Part shown: positions 43,575 through 55,612 of the stretch, one piece after another
Layout: every line of letters begins with the position of its first letter
Position numbering within the stretch: the stretch's first letter is position 1
Assembly (NCBI GenBank): GCA_037043455.1
Contig: JAWPHD010010337.1
Span: forward strand, 30,738-94,737
Source of the DNA: Cyrtodaria siliqua
Taxonomy: Eukaryota > Mollusca > Bivalvia > Adapedonta > Hiatellidae
Direction: 5' to 3'
Length of the DNA stretch: 64,000 bases
Program-made: the position numbers and the translations under genes
Notes under the pieces: generated by a model
Told to the model about the DNA's origin: nothing
Seen by the model: only the letters and a program-made list of their open reading frames with translations
The model's database searches: none

Positions 43575-44005
43575 TAGTGATGGGCAATCGGTTGAAATTT
43601 ACAATCGATCATCGGTTACAATCGGTTTGATGTAACCGATCAATCGTCGGTTATAATCTGTTAGTCAATACAAAGTATATCGTGTGTATGTTAATCAGAG
43701 TTTGAGGCCTTGAACTTAGAATAATTATGTGTCCCTTCCTGTCTTGTTTCTGATGACATTGCCATTTTAATCAGTATATAATTATAACTGCTATAAATGC
43801 GTTTATTTGTGTATATGCTCATTTTCAAAAGTGTACATCAATAATTTCCTAACTGTTGTCTCCTGGATATTAAATCATGTTTATTTCTATTTTAATAGTA
43901 ATTAATAGTAGTTAAAGTGCATTTTTTCATTTTACCGATGGTCGATTATAATGGATAATCGGATGCCTAACTAACTGATGATCGATTACAATCGGTACAT
44001 CACTA
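43575..44005. mobile_element. hAT-type MITE with perfect 8-bp target duplication
   Basis: 431 bp, flanked by TTTGGCGG on both sides (43567..43574 and 44006..44013). Ends TAGTGATGGGCAATCGGTTG and (inverse) TAGTGATGTACCGATTGTAA. The interior holds several ATCGGTTA-like subterminal repeats. Eight-base duplications are typical of hAT. Confidence 0.9.
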
Positions 44006-44770
44006 TTTGGCGGGTTATATTAGTTTCTTTAAGTTACTTCCAATTTTGGCTAGTTTTTGTACGCTCAGTTTGTTTTGTTGGGATGAATCTCTGTAGTGTA
44101 AGGAAGCATGCTTTTCTTTTAGAAAAGAGATCCAGGTGGTTCGAGTCCTGCCAAAGGCCTGGCACATTTACTGAGCTGTACATACAAAACAGTACATAAA
44201 AACAGTGTTACTCATTTCATGTGTTCATTGCAATTACAAATAAATGAAATCGGGTTTTACGTCCCGTTGAGACATCATATTAGTTTATATTTGCACAGCA
44301 ACCTCAGAGGAAATGAGATAAAAATATTTTTATATTAAACATGTTACATATTGTGATGAAGCAGCAGAATCAAAACCCAGATGAAAGGAGATGCCAAGGA
44401 TCGGTCGACATGTATCAGTCACTATAGATGTCATGATTTTCAAGATTATACATCCATAAACTCTTCCAACTACATTTGCCATAATTTCTTTCGAGTTATA
44501 CTATTTAATGTTTATTACACCCACGTTTTTGCAGAAAAAAAACCAGAGTATATTAAAATCGCCTTCGTTTGTCCGTCCGTCCGTATTTTCCTTTGCTGTA
44601 TTACTGCATAGTAATCGGACGTATTGTAAACACATTACAGTATCCCTATACGTAGGTCCACGTTTGTATATAATTTTATATAAAAATCATAAAAATATAT
44701 TTTTATATACTAGTAGTGGATAGTCAATGTGATTTATAACATGCGTTTACAATATGTCCGATTCCTGTGA

Positions 44771-45600
44771 TTACTGGCACATATGTTTGCACACTTTTTC
44801 ATAAGAAGGTTTTGTATTATTTGTCTGTCCAGATTCAGTTACAGTTGCAGAAACGGCTAGCACCTGACATTTAATGACAGACCTTAACTCAGATAATTGT
44901 TTGAAATGAGGTCTGAACTCTATACCCCACGCTAAGACACAGTGTGCTTCATCAATCTGAGTTTCAGATGAGAATACCTCATTGATTTCTTTGTTGTTTA
45001 ATATGTCTTCTGGATGATTAAATATAAAAGATATTTCACTATTTTTCAATTGTTTGAGTCACTCTTTGCTGTAAGGCACATGGCGATGTCTCCTAATTTA
45101 TTTAACTGTTGCTGTATAATAGCATTCAATGGGACAATTACTATTACTAAACATCCAGTATCTTTGAAAGGCAATAGTTCATAGATAAGGCCAACAAAAA
45201 ATACCTGTGTTTCCGGTGGCCCGACTGACCCTATTTTTAAGGGGCCGACCCTAAAGCTTTTTATGAAAAACAAATTAATTTGTTCTGAACAATGAATTAT
45301 CACAGTATATCGAGGTAAACTGACATCACAGAGCAACTTTCAGCTGTATCATCAACTTGTATGGGGTTTATGAGATTAAAACAGGTAGAATCTCACAATA
45401 TCTTGCTTCAAAAAAAAAAAAAAAAAAATGCATACCTACCGACCCTATTTCCTTTTAGAGCATGCAATAGGAAACGCACCAATTTTTTTTTTGGCCTAAG
45501 AGACTTCCAAACCCAGTCAGTATTGAGCAGATACAGTCCTTACCACCTAGTAACCACTGTAAGGCTTCAGCTTATGGTTCTTTAAGGCTTACAATGTTCA
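44771..45600 (-). pseudogene. RecQ-like DEAH helicase fragment, split by a MITE
   Basis: Minus-strand relic of an ATP-dependent 3'-5' DNA helicase. Upstream of the insertion: LQWLLGGKDCICSILTGFG, ending at the Walker A site. Downstream: LIYELLPF, GCLVIVIVPLNAIIQQQLNK (motif Ia), then in another frame IDEAHCVLAWGIEFRPHF (motif II plus the aromatic-rich loop of RecQ) and VLAVSATVT (motif III). A frameshift lies between Ia and II, and the Harbinger-type MITE 45189..45496 interrupts Walker A. No C-terminal RecQ domains are seen. Confidence 0.8.
45189..45496. mobile_element. Harbinger-type MITE, copy A (TAA target duplication)
   Basis: 308 bp, flanked by TAA (45186..45188 and 45497..45499). Ends GGCCAACAAAAAATACCTGT and (inverse) GGCCAAAAAAAAAATTGGTG. 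It contains CCGACCCTATTTTTAAGGGG. The 3-bp TWA target is typical of PIF/Harbinger. A second copy lies at 62738..63049. Confidence 0.85.
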
Positions 45601-46291
45601 GATGCAATGTCTTGTGGTATTTGTTGATTCCCTCGGTCAATATTTCAACTTAAATATTAAAGATTGAATCTGTTCAATATAAGCAAAATACAAAGTTGAA
45701 ATTAAATGAACAGGGCCTCCCTTGTTATTCGCCATTTTCTCCAAGGAAAAATAATTTGAAAGTGACAGAAGATAACAAAAATACTGATATTTGGTGCAAA
45801 TTAGAAGAAGATTCCAAAGGACTAGGTACATTATGATTGGCCCCCATTATTAAAAGTTTCAATGCACAAGTTTTGAATATCTAGTTTAGCTAAAAATGAA
45901 CTGAATCATTATTAAATCTCATTACAAGAAATTTGTGAGACCATGTTAATTCTTCTAGATAAATACATTTAATAATAAATATATTTTAAAGATAGAATAT
46001 GATCTATTTACTTCAACATGCACAAACAATTATATGTAAATATTTATTTTTTTGCATTCTGAATATACTGGGGGCCAAAATACCCCCTTATCATACCTTG
46101 CCCTTTACCATTTTTAGTAAAATTAGGTAAAAGTTTACAAATGCCCTATACAACATTGGGATACAACATTGGGATATCACTGGATATAATTTTCAATTTG
46201 TATATCCTATCATATAAAAGGTCCATGGTTCCTGGCCCCCTTGATACTTGTCTTGTGTGTTTGTGAATATCAAATAATTCATTTAAAAAAG

Positions 46292-46328
46292 AGTCACACA
46301 CACACGCACACACACACACACACACACA
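46292..46328. repeat. (CA)n microsatellite
   Basis: About 18 CA units with one CG interruption. Confidence 0.95.
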
Positions 46329-46537
46329 ATGACGTATATGAAGTATTATCTGCTTGAAGCAGGGGTGTCATTGGATTCCATCCAACTCATTGTTGCCAGG
46401 TTTGGAAAAGATTTGAAGGGAAACACATTATGACAAAAATGAACACATTTAAAATGTATCAACACAAGAACATTTTTAATTGCATTCTTTTATTCACACT
46501 TTAACATACAAAAACACTTTTATTACATCTTCTTAGC

Positions 46538-46569
46538 ATATATATACATGTATATATATATATATATAT
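46538..46569. repeat. (TA)n microsatellite
   Basis: TATATACATG then about 10 TA units. Confidence 0.9.
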
Positions 46570-46696
46570 TCGGTGATATTGAATTCTATACAATAAAATC
46601 ATGTTATCCAAATTTACTGTATGTCCGAAATTCTGCGTTTATTATACATATTCAAAAGCTTAAATTCGAATTATGTCTGAAATGGTCCATCAACTA

Positions 46697-46725
46697 CCCC
46701 CCCCCCCCCCCCCCCCCCCCCCCCC
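46697..46725. repeat. homopolymeric C tract, 29 bases
   Basis: Twenty-nine consecutive C. The complementary G run could form quadruplexes; the length in the assembly may be unreliable. Confidence 0.9.
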
Positions 46726-47229
46726 ATCCTTGAGTTATACTTACTACAGTGGGTGTCGCCAGATAATGTAATGACAGGGCCAGGAAATGCTGGTCAACAT
46801 TCCTTTAAAGTTTTGCGTGGATGAGGATGTGACACAAGTTTTTGGGATGGACGGACAAGCGCAACCAAGTGGGGGCATAACAAACAAATACTGTTTCATC
46901 TAAAAACAAATGGGGCATATCTAGAGTGTATGTAAAGCATATGCAAGAGACACATTATGCTAGGGAGCATGCAACATTCCTTTTGGGAGTATTTCAATAC
47001 CTATTAAATTAATAAATTAAATAAATTATTAATAATAATAAATTTAACAGTCTTCGAACTAAAAATGTAGTGTCACTAGCCCGAATTCTTATATACTCAA
47101 TGAAAACCCGTAAATTTTCCTTTAGCCCGACTATATTTAGTTTATTAGCCCCGGGCTTCGGGCTGGTGGGTTAATTCGAAGACAGCTAATTTGATGATTC
47201 AGGCTGATTTGTTTCAATACCTTTGGCTG

Positions 47230-47914
47230 TTTTGCATGGTGCTGTGCATTCATATGCATGGTGCTGTGCATTCATATGCATGGTGCTGTGATATCATATG
47301 CATGGTGCTGTGCATTCATATGCATGGTGCTGTGATATCATATGCATGGTGCTGTGCATTCATATGCATGGTGCTGTGCATTCATATGCATGGTGCTGTG
47401 ATATCATATGCATGGTGCTGTGATATCATATGCATGGTGCTGTGCATTCATATGCATGGTGCTGTGATATCATATGCATGGTGCTGTGCATTCATATGCA
47501 TGGTGCTGTTCATTCATATGCATGGTGCTGTGCATTCATATGCATGGTGCTGTTCATTCATATGCATGGTGCTGTGCATTCATATGCATGGTGCTGTTCA
47601 TTCATATGCATGGTGCTGTGCATTCATATGCATGGTGCTGTGCATTCATATGCATGGTGCTGTGCATTCATATGCATGGTGCTGTGCATTCATATGCATG
47701 GTGCTGTGCATTCATATGCATGGTGCTGTGCATTCATATGCATGGTGCTGTGCATTCATATGCATGGTGCTGTGCATTCATATGCATGGTGCTGTGCATT
47801 CATATGCATGGTGCTGTGCATTCATATGCATGGTGCTGTGTATTCATATGCATGGTGCTGTGCATTCATATGCATGGTGCTGTGCATTCATATGCATGGT
47901 TTTGTGCATTCTCC
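47230..47914. repeat. 22-bp minisatellite, about 31 copies
   Basis: Unit GCATGGTGCTGTGCATTCATAT. Variants replace GCATTC by GATATC (early part) or GTGCATTC by GTTCATTC (middle). The second half is nearly uniform. The unit is not a multiple of 3 and has no stops, so all three plus frames are open (up to 260 codons); none is considered a gene. Confidence 0.97.
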
Positions 47915-48344
47915 AGCTATTACATCATACCTATCATATAAAGCAGTCCCGAAATGAGTATGCATGTTCTTAGAAAGACATGTATACGGTGTTCATTTAA
48001 AAAAAAAATCATGAAAGTATGCATATTATTGTTGCAAATTGCCAATGACAAAAGATGCAAAACGTTTTAAAGGGACACTGTCCGTAAGTAAGCAGATATT
48101 GAGCATAACCAAATAATTGTCGGACTTTTTTCAGTGAAAAGTATACATGAAAACATGAGCATAGATACTAAGAAGTCTGTAGTAATACATTCGTGAGTTT
48201 GAAACAAAAAAGTGTTATTATTTGTAAATAAAGTGGGACCCACAATATTTAGTTACATTTTCTGCGATCACGTGACTCCATTAGCGCATTAGGTTTTCAC
48301 CATAGTATGTATTGCGTAATTTAAATGCAAAAAAAAAAAATAAC

Positions 48345-48492
48345 ATGTGAATCAGTATAAACATTTTATTTGTATGTTTTTGTCCACTACACCAGATGAT
48401 TTTGACTTTTTGATTGGCTGTGTATCACATTCTGCATTTTTCCTCTTTTTATTTTTACTTTCACTTTCGCTTTCACTCTGAATATTTTCCAT
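48345..48492 (-). CDS. candidate terminal exon, Ser/Glu/Lys-rich tail
   Basis: Minus-strand open stretch MENIQSESESESKNKKRKNA, then TQPIKKSKSSGVVD, ending a few codons later, with AATAAA just after. Two basic clusters (KNKKRK, KKSK) look like nuclear localisation signals. An upstream AG (ATATTCAG|AGTGAAAGC) could be an acceptor. Too short and low in complexity to name. It sits directly downstream of a 112-codon unrecognised open stretch (48497..48835, minus). Confidence 0.3.
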
Positions 48493-48496
48493 ATTT

Positions 48497-48835
48497 TTAA
48501 CACTGAAAAAGTTCAACAATTTCATTTTTCACATTAGCACTGCCGAATACGAAATCAAACTGATTATGTATATCAGTTCGTTTTGTTTTTATTTCATTTT
48601 TTTGACAATAGCCCAGTAGCTCAGTCGCGCACAATGTTGGGTACATCGTATAAAACGCAAGCCTCGCATAGAGGTTTATGTCATAATTCAGGCAGACGTA
48701 AATCAATACGGACGTTTTATATATCAAAATTTTCACAATAAAATATGCTATCATATTCTGGTAAAAAAATATTGTAAACGTTTGTCTCAAAATGTTCGTA
48801 TATATTTGTAATTGTTCAAAAATGTCGTGTAACAC
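48497..48835 (-). CDS. 112-codon ORF, unrecognised
   Basis: Starts MLHDIFEQLQIYTNILRQTF and ends NEIVELFQC, with a hydrophobic middle (MIAYFIVKILIYKTSVLIYV). No recognised domain. It could be chance in AT-rich DNA; the adjacent tail ORF on the same strand is the only supporting context. Confidence 0.2.
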   Translation of the reverse strand: MLHDIFEQLQIYTNILRQTFTIFFYQNMIAYFIVKILIYKTSVLIYVCLNYDINLYARLAFYTMYPTLCATELLGYCQKNEIKTKRTDIHNQFDFVFGSANVKNEIVELFQC

Positions 48836-49015
48836 TGTAACACCGAAGCCAGATCGTGTTGCTTAAAATAACATAACTAAGCCAATTGACGTCTATTCTT
48901 GGCGGGAATTGTGTTCAACGTTTCCGACGTCATTCACGAACAACGTAATATTGGCAAAACAAACGCACAACACTAACTTTGAACAGCAGCGGATGATTCG
49001 CAACACGTAAAAACT

Positions 49016-49440
49016 TAGCCTCGGTCACCCGGCCCGCTTCTGATTTCTTCGTTACGCTATGCTACACGGATCCAGAACCAGGGCCTGGGGAAAATACGAC
49101 GTTTAAAATCGCCCTCTCGTTTTGGGCGATTTTGCCGAGATTTTGAGAGATTCAACGAGACTTTCAAAACACTTATTTATAAATTAATTTCATAATAATT
49201 TCTTACTTTCAACTGTTGAGAAGCAGCATGTGACGTCAAATATGGTAACAGGTGCATCAACAATTGACGTTGTACGTTTATTTACAACATGACGTCACGC
49301 AAACGTCAACTTTATGCACGTTAAAAAACGCGCGAATAAATTGGACTAATCGCTAGTGGGCGCTTTAATTGGCCTAATCTGCCCAGACCGATATCTGCAA
49401 GTAAGACATATGCATGATACGGTCTAGCTGGCCGAGACTA
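49016..49440. mobile_element. short MITE (TAGCCTCGGTCA ends) with nested insertion
   Basis: Flanked by a perfect 9-bp duplication GTAAAAACT (49007..49015 and 49441..49449). Ends TAGCCTCGGTCA and (inverse) TAGTCTCGGCCA. Compared with the copy at 37332..37441, it carries an extra 309 bp at about 49079..49387 of unknown origin. Confidence 0.82.
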
Positions 49441-49892
49441 GTAAAAACTGTAACACTCACTAAAAAAGGCGTGAAATCTAAAAAGTACGATGGTAAGTCA
49501 TTCATAATTTATTTAATTGTTAACGTTCATTATATCTACTTAAATAAAAAAATATTATTTTAATTTTGTACAAAAATGTATATTTTTTTGACGATAAGTC
49601 GATGTTTCTATATTTAAATATTCGTTCGCGCATGTTCAGTATTTTGTTACCAAATTCAATATTTTCAAATATTTATTTTAATAAATTTTAATTTATAATA
49701 ATATTTTCAGAATATTGTTTTCGTGAAGACTTTCATCCAGAATTTTGTTTCTATTTTGATAAAAATTGAAAGAATTATTAAGAAAGATCCATGTTCAGTA
49801 TTTTGTTACCTTTTAAAGTTTTGACGTCATGAAATTCAGAGATTTTTGACGTTAATTTAATTTCGCTAATTCAAGGTAAAGTTTATTTCCAG

Positions 49893-50182
49893 GCCTCTGT
49901 CAGCGAATTAATACTTATTAGCGTGCAAAACAAAAAGGACAAACGAAATAAACAAGTGTCTGAATCAATGAAACGGATATATGTACCCAGAGAGAAAAAT
50001 GAAAACCCGTCAAAGGCAGCTGTAAAACAAGAAAAATACAGGCGCACACACCTACAACAGAAAACTAAAACCGAAGCCAGACGGCAAAATAGAAAGAATA
50101 ACATGGCATCATATCGAACTAGAGCGACCACCATAGTTGATATGGAAACGTACAGTTTTCCTCACCGAATGGCGAAGTTTAG
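49893..50182 (+). CDS. exon 2 of the uncharacterised gene: basic N-terminal region
   Basis: 290 bp. Acceptor GTTTATTTCCAG, donor TTTAG|GTAAGC, phase 2 out. With the ATG of exon 1 it reads M-ASVSELILISVQNKKDK, then a long Lys/Arg-rich, Gln-rich region (KYRRTHLQQKTKTEARRQNR) typical of a nucleic-acid-binding or coiled N terminus, and ends FPHRMAKF. No domain name can be given. Confidence 0.65.
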
Positions 50183-50759
50183 GTAAGCTGAAAAATTAAG
50201 TTCAAATTACACGAGGACCTTCTGACCCATTCAATAGAATGTATGCCTATATATTAAATTGCGTAGTTTAAAAAAACACACCATATAGTGCCTGAGATAC
50301 GAGAATTGCAAATGTTTAATAAAAAATCAGTTTTGGTATCAACACTGTTGCAACACAGTTATCACGGTATGTATTTTAATTAATTATTTTAGCTTTAAGA
50401 ATGTTATATATCTAAATGTATATAGATGTAGTATTAATTTCATATAGACATAACGTGATTGCTTTAAGATGGACTCATTTACTCCTGTAGTAACACATTT
50501 ATAGATCTAGTAACAACTTTAAAGTTTTAATAGATAAAATAGATAGTTTTAACATAGATAAAATTGTGCATGCTTAGTATTTTGTCGTCTGCTTTGTAGT
50601 CGTTCAATGCACTTGATTCGGTGATACTCGGCGATGTACGTCCGTAAGTGTAGACCCGACACGGCTGTGTGGGCTGCGCAGGCTGATCTGGTGGAAAACA
50701 CGTTTCTCAAATTTTATCATGTCACAATTCGGTTTATTTATGTTGTAATATATTTGCAG

Positions 50760-51450
50760 GTCTATACAAAAACTGAAGCAAGTACAACCAAAAACACCAA
50801 CAAGACGAGCGGCCGTGTTAAGTGCATATGTCGATTGCCAAAGGAAGTCAACTTCACCTGCTGTAGAACGGTTCCACGCCTCGTTTGAAAATAGCCTGGA
50901 GAAGGCTGCATTAGATGATGTCAGGGATATATTACATACTGTAAAACGGAAACGAAACAATGAAGCAAGGACCACTTGGACAATTTTGAAGTCAGCAGTT
51001 AGCGGGGAGAATGTTAAACGTCGAAAAGGCGCAACTAACCTAGCTAAGAAACTTGCAATAAAAAGTAGTGCATTACACGAGGGGCGACGCCTTAGGATAC
51101 AACTTTTACATTCAGACTCGGCTGCATATGATTACACTAAAAGAAAGACTATATCAGACGCACTGTCTTCGGAAACAAAACGAATTGTGTTTGAATATTG
51201 GCTGAGTACGGATAATAGTCGCCCGACTAACAATAAGAATGATGTGAAACGTGTTCGATTGGGACCAAACGTGTACTCGTCACATGCATGCTACATTCTA
51301 GAAAGGTCCCAGTCAGAGGTGTTCATGCAGTTCAGGCAAGATTATCCACACATAAAATTGGGACAGCGTGAGTTCGAGAAATGCAAACCTTATTTTGTGC
51401 GCGCAGCATCCATCAAAGATAAAGCAACTTGTTCTGAAGGCACCATGTAG
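50760..51450 (+). CDS. exon 3, first part, of the uncharacterised gene
   Basis: Acceptor ATATATTTGCAG; the first base completes an Arg codon (AG|G) from exon 2. It reads SIQKLKQVQPKTPTRRAAVL, then FHASFENSLEKA, KRIVFEYWLSTDNSRP and FEKCKPYFVRAASIKDK. The K.LP.TP..R.AVL opening after a basic exon and the YW...N.RP block recur in this family by recollection. The frame stops at 51448, one codon block after KATC, and the protein continues in another frame as RHHVEMRSLFKSC. Confidence 0.7.
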
Positions 51451-52680
51451 AAATGCGCTCGCTGTTCAAGTCGTGCATGATCTTTAGCAAAAAAAAAAAT
51501 AGTAACCATAGAAGTAATAAAGTGAAGGTATACGAGTCGTTAGGAGAGCTTGTGGATGATTCACTGTGTGTACGATCTGCAAATACGCTACATCATAAAC
51601 ACTCTTGTTTAAATAGAGAATGCAATGAGTGCAACGTGGAAATGATTGAAAGAGACGAAAGAGTTACAAGGGAGCACTATGAATATCAAAACATTAAAAT
51701 GAAAGGAAATAAGGACATTAGGAAACTTATATTAGTAAAAAAGTCGACAGGGCCATCGGTAATGTTAGATTATCTTAAACGCTTACTAGAAATATTTCCA
51801 GCACATCAATTTCGAGCCAAATGGCAAAACAAACAGTTGAAAACATTAGTAGAGAACCTCCCAATTGGACACTGTGTTGCTATTCATGATTTTTCGGAAA
51901 ATTACAAATGTTCTGAAAAGAATGAAATACAGTCATCGTATTTCCAGAAACTAGAAGTATCACTTCACGTTTCAATTCTACACCGGCATGCAATCTTGGA
52001 ATGTGACGGTGTAGACAGCACAGATGAAGATCCACATATCGTGACGGAACATTTTCTTGTCATAAGTCCCGACCCTACACATGATCACCATTTTACCAGT
52101 GCTGTCCAAAAGCTGGTGTCTGAATATTTGACACCCATATCATGTTCAGTGACGACAATGCATGAATTTACTGATGGATGTAGCGTAGCAGCCAATATAA
52201 GAGTCGCCATTGTTTGGGCGATGTCAGTTATTCATCGTTAGATTTTGGATATAACCAACTAACTCGCAATTATTTCGAAACTTCGCATGCCCGGGGCCCC
52301 CAGGACGCTACTGGAGGATATTTAAAGAGACAAACTGACCTAGCCGTATTAAGAGGATCACATATTATCCAAAATGCCCGCGACGTATACGAGTTTGCCA
52401 GTGATAATTTGAGTCAGACAAGAGACAAAGCGAAATGTGCCAGACGAATAGTGAAATATCTAGAATGTTTTAATCATGATCGTAATCGCAACTTTCGTCC
52501 CGTCAAGGAGAATAGGAAAATTCATCAAGCCAAATCAAACAAAGATGGTGAATTACACATTCAGAGTTTGTCGTGCTACTCTTGTAGAAATTGTATGACT
52601 GGAACGTATGAAAATTGTTTAAACAATAGTCAAATCGATGCAACGTCTATTGCAAACATGATAAAAGAAAATAGCAATAT
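51440..52680 (+). pseudogene. exon 3, second part: putative catalytic core of the uncharacterised gene
   Basis: After the first frameshift: RHHVEMRSLFKSCMIF, a Cys-rich region (HSCLNRECNECNVEM), HQFRAKWQNKQLKTLVENLP, IGHCVAIHDFSENYKCSEKN and HEFTDGC. After a second frameshift at about 52165: SQYKSRHCLGDVSYSSLDF, NYFETSHARGPQDATGGYLK and RGSHIIQNARDVYEFA, ending MIKENSN at the insertion site. The spacing HDF..ENY to TDGC..QYK to FETSH..GP.D..GG is compatible with an RNase H-like transposase core but is not proven. Confidence 0.65.
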
Positions 52681-53549
52681 CAAGGTGGGGGATCACGTGG
52701 TTTCAAAATGACGTCACCGATGTAAACACAACCCGCTTCGAAGTAAGATTTTCTTTATATTTTCCTTATTACTTCACGCATTTTCATGCAATATAGCCTA
52801 AAGTATCCGGAATTTTCTGCACTTTATTCCGTAACTTTGATTGTAGATGAATGTTCCACAGATTTTTTGTTTAAGCCTCCACCAATTCCGAAATGTAATT
52901 TTTTGAGTCGGTCTCGTACACTGGAATGAAGATGTTTTCATGATTTTCGTCTTAAAATGGACTCATTTGCATCAGTTCTAGTCCCTCAAATTTGCTTTAT
53001 AAACAAAAAAGTCATATCTACCATAATTTAAAAGTTACATGCGCTACAGTGAAAATAGTTATGCAATTTCGAAAATGATCTCGAACACTGGCTACGTAAA
53101 AGAGATCTCGTACACTTGTGCTTTTGTTTTACGGTGTATATTGTTTATGCGATGTACTTATGCATTACTGATCATTTCAGGTGCCAGTGGTAGTTGATAT
53201 AGAGTACCAAAATGATAATTCGGGTAGGTTAGTGGAGGTGATTTCCTATTGTGTAGATAAACAACACGTCAAAGACATACACTGTATGGCAAACGATATC
53301 ATGAAGAATTAAACATGCTTTTTGAAATGTTACAGTAACCATACATTGGATACAAGAGAAAGGATCCGGATGAAATCTACAAGAAAATAATAGACTTAGA
53401 CTATTAGTAGTAATAAAATGCCACTCCAAGGCGGTGTCTTAGTTTTTAAATGATAAAGACGTTATGAAAGTAATTTTTTTTCAACAAGACTGTTAGAAGC
53501 TGGGCATTTTGAAGTAGTCAAAACTGCAACTAGCATTTGTCTTAATATT

Positions 53550-53969
53550 CTAATATGTATTAATTGTCCACGAGTTCTGATACTCATGACGATGCGTACG
53601 CTCGGAATGTATGTGTTTTTTTCCATGACAGCAATGCCCATAAGACACAATGTTATATGTTAGAAATAAATATCGCAGAATAAAAACGTTCACTGAATAA
53701 AAAGAAATTGTCAAGCGTTTTATCTCAACTGATTTTTTTTTCCGTTTTACGTTATTCCTAACGATTAATAAGCTATACATGGCGGCAACCTTTATTGGTC
53801 GAGAGGACCCCAGTTGCTCATCAGCCCATTTACTGGCACCAAACAGCACCTTGGTGAAACCACTGACCGCAGAAATGTGTGACCTACTGCAAGTTTTCTC
53901 ATAAAACGAGCGTTTTAAACCATTTGACGACCGTGACCCGTCTACTAAAACCTTAAATAAATTGCTCAT
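53550..53969 (-). CDS. ORF inside the 4.7-kb element, unrecognised
   Basis: 139 codons. The first about 65 (MSNLFKVLVDGSRSSNGLKR, GFTKVLFGASKWADEQLGSS) have balanced composition; the rest is AT-driven. It may be a first exon. No domain recognised and no transposase motif seen. Confidence 0.3.
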   Translation of the reverse strand: MSNLFKVLVDGSRSSNGLKRSFYEKTCSRSHISAVSGFTKVLFGASKWADEQLGSSRPIKVAAMYSLLIVRNNVKRKKKSVEIKRLTISFYSVNVFILRYLFLTYNIVSYGHCCHGKKHIHSERTHRHEYQNSWTINTY

Positions 53970-55554
53970 CTAGACAATAGTTTAGGTGTGGTCGTTGTGG
54001 TTATGTCCCCTTGGCTTCTTGTCAGAGGTTGCTTACCATACATAAACGCCGGTTAGGTGCCAGGGATGCCTATCAGTATGTACATGTGCAGTGTTTGTCA
54101 CCAGAAAAGATCAGAAAAAAACGTCATTTAGACTTTCAGTGAATAATTGTATACCTCAAATGTTCTTATAATAAAAATATTTGAAGTTCAACGTATTTTT
54201 GTGTAATTATGCAGTGTTATTTCGTATATGTCGTGTTCGGCCGTTTCCAAAGGTCCACTCTCATACTCTTTTGAATGCATCCGACAAAATTAATGTAAAG
54301 TCAAAAAGAGAACAAATTCATTTGGAGTTAAAGTTTAACAATATGTTTATTTATTTCAGTGTACTGGATGTATTAAACAATATGTATATCCCATAATAAT
54401 AAACTGCGTAATACAACACATGAACAATAAAATGTAGTTGAAACATTTTTGTAACGAATGTAACGATTAACTTATTTACAGCGAAATGCATAATAAAATC
54501 ATTTTACTTAGTGCAAGCAAATAAGTATCGAACATAAGTTTAACAAAGCAAAGTAGCCCATCCAAGAGACCCAAATGGACCTAAAGCGATGACATTGGAA
54601 GGCATTAACTTTCTTTTGTTTATATGTGCACACATCTCGGTTGAAAAGTTATAAATGATTCGTTATCATTGAACCTTGACGAAGCTTCACAAATATCAAA
54701 TGTATATATTTTTTGTTCAAACAGTCCCGTAGTTACTCTGAGGGCTCGGTAGAATTTTGGGAAGTTACCAAACATTGAAGTAGTCTTTCAAATGCAAAAT
54801 CAATTAAATAAAATCAGTAAAATATATTTGTCCAACATTAAACTGAAAAATTCGCACGGGAATGCACTAAAACGTAGGAAATCAACAGTTGTTTCCTGAG
54901 TACATGTCCTCAGATCCCGCTAGGTAGGGATTTGCCTCGGGTAATTTCGGGGCTGGCTACGGTCTGTCAAAATTTCAAAGGCTCTATCTTTTATTATTTA
55001 AAAAAACAACGATCTCACTGGTTTTCAAAATATAGATCTTTTAAAGATCCGCTCAATATCAAGATTTGATAAAATGGGGAGGTGTTTATAAGACGAAATG
55101 TATGAATTATTTAGAAATTTAGACATTCTAAATCTTCTCATGAAAAATGGAGATGTGATTCGGTTCACAAATATATACATTCAGGGACAATGACTCCATT
55201 ACTAATGGTCGTATCTGAATGCCTTTCGAACATTCTGAACACGTTTCATTGAGATCCAATACACAATTAAGTTGTGAACGAGATCATAAGAATATGTTGG
55301 AGGACGAACAAAATGTGATCACAATAGCCCATCTCAGCTTCTAGTGATCTAATAATGAGATCATTAAAAATATGCAACTTAAAAAATATAAATCACACGC
55401 TTACAACGTGCTTCATATTTTTTCAGCCCTTGCAGTACATCAAATAAACATGTAATTAGACAACATAGTTTCGGTCATATCAAGTCATTCAGTCGCTTGA
55501 CCTAATATTATCAAAGTATTTTCAAAACGATAAACAAACACTTAATGTTTGTTA

Positions 55555-55612
55555 AGAAATATAAAAAGATCGGACAGGGAAAGAAGCATTCAAGGAGGAC
55601 AGTCAACCGTCA
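55555..55612 (+). repeat. PLE end fragment
   Basis: AAAAGATCGGACAGGGAAAG and AGCATTCAAGGAGGACAGTC match the outer end of the PLE flanking repeats (26025 and the inverse of 30690). A tiny relic within the 4.7-kb element. Confidence 0.6.

Noticed and set aside
47191..47973. 260-, 175- and 155-codon ORFs rich in Cys, Met, His and Trp
   Set aside because: They are three frames of the same 22-bp minisatellite.
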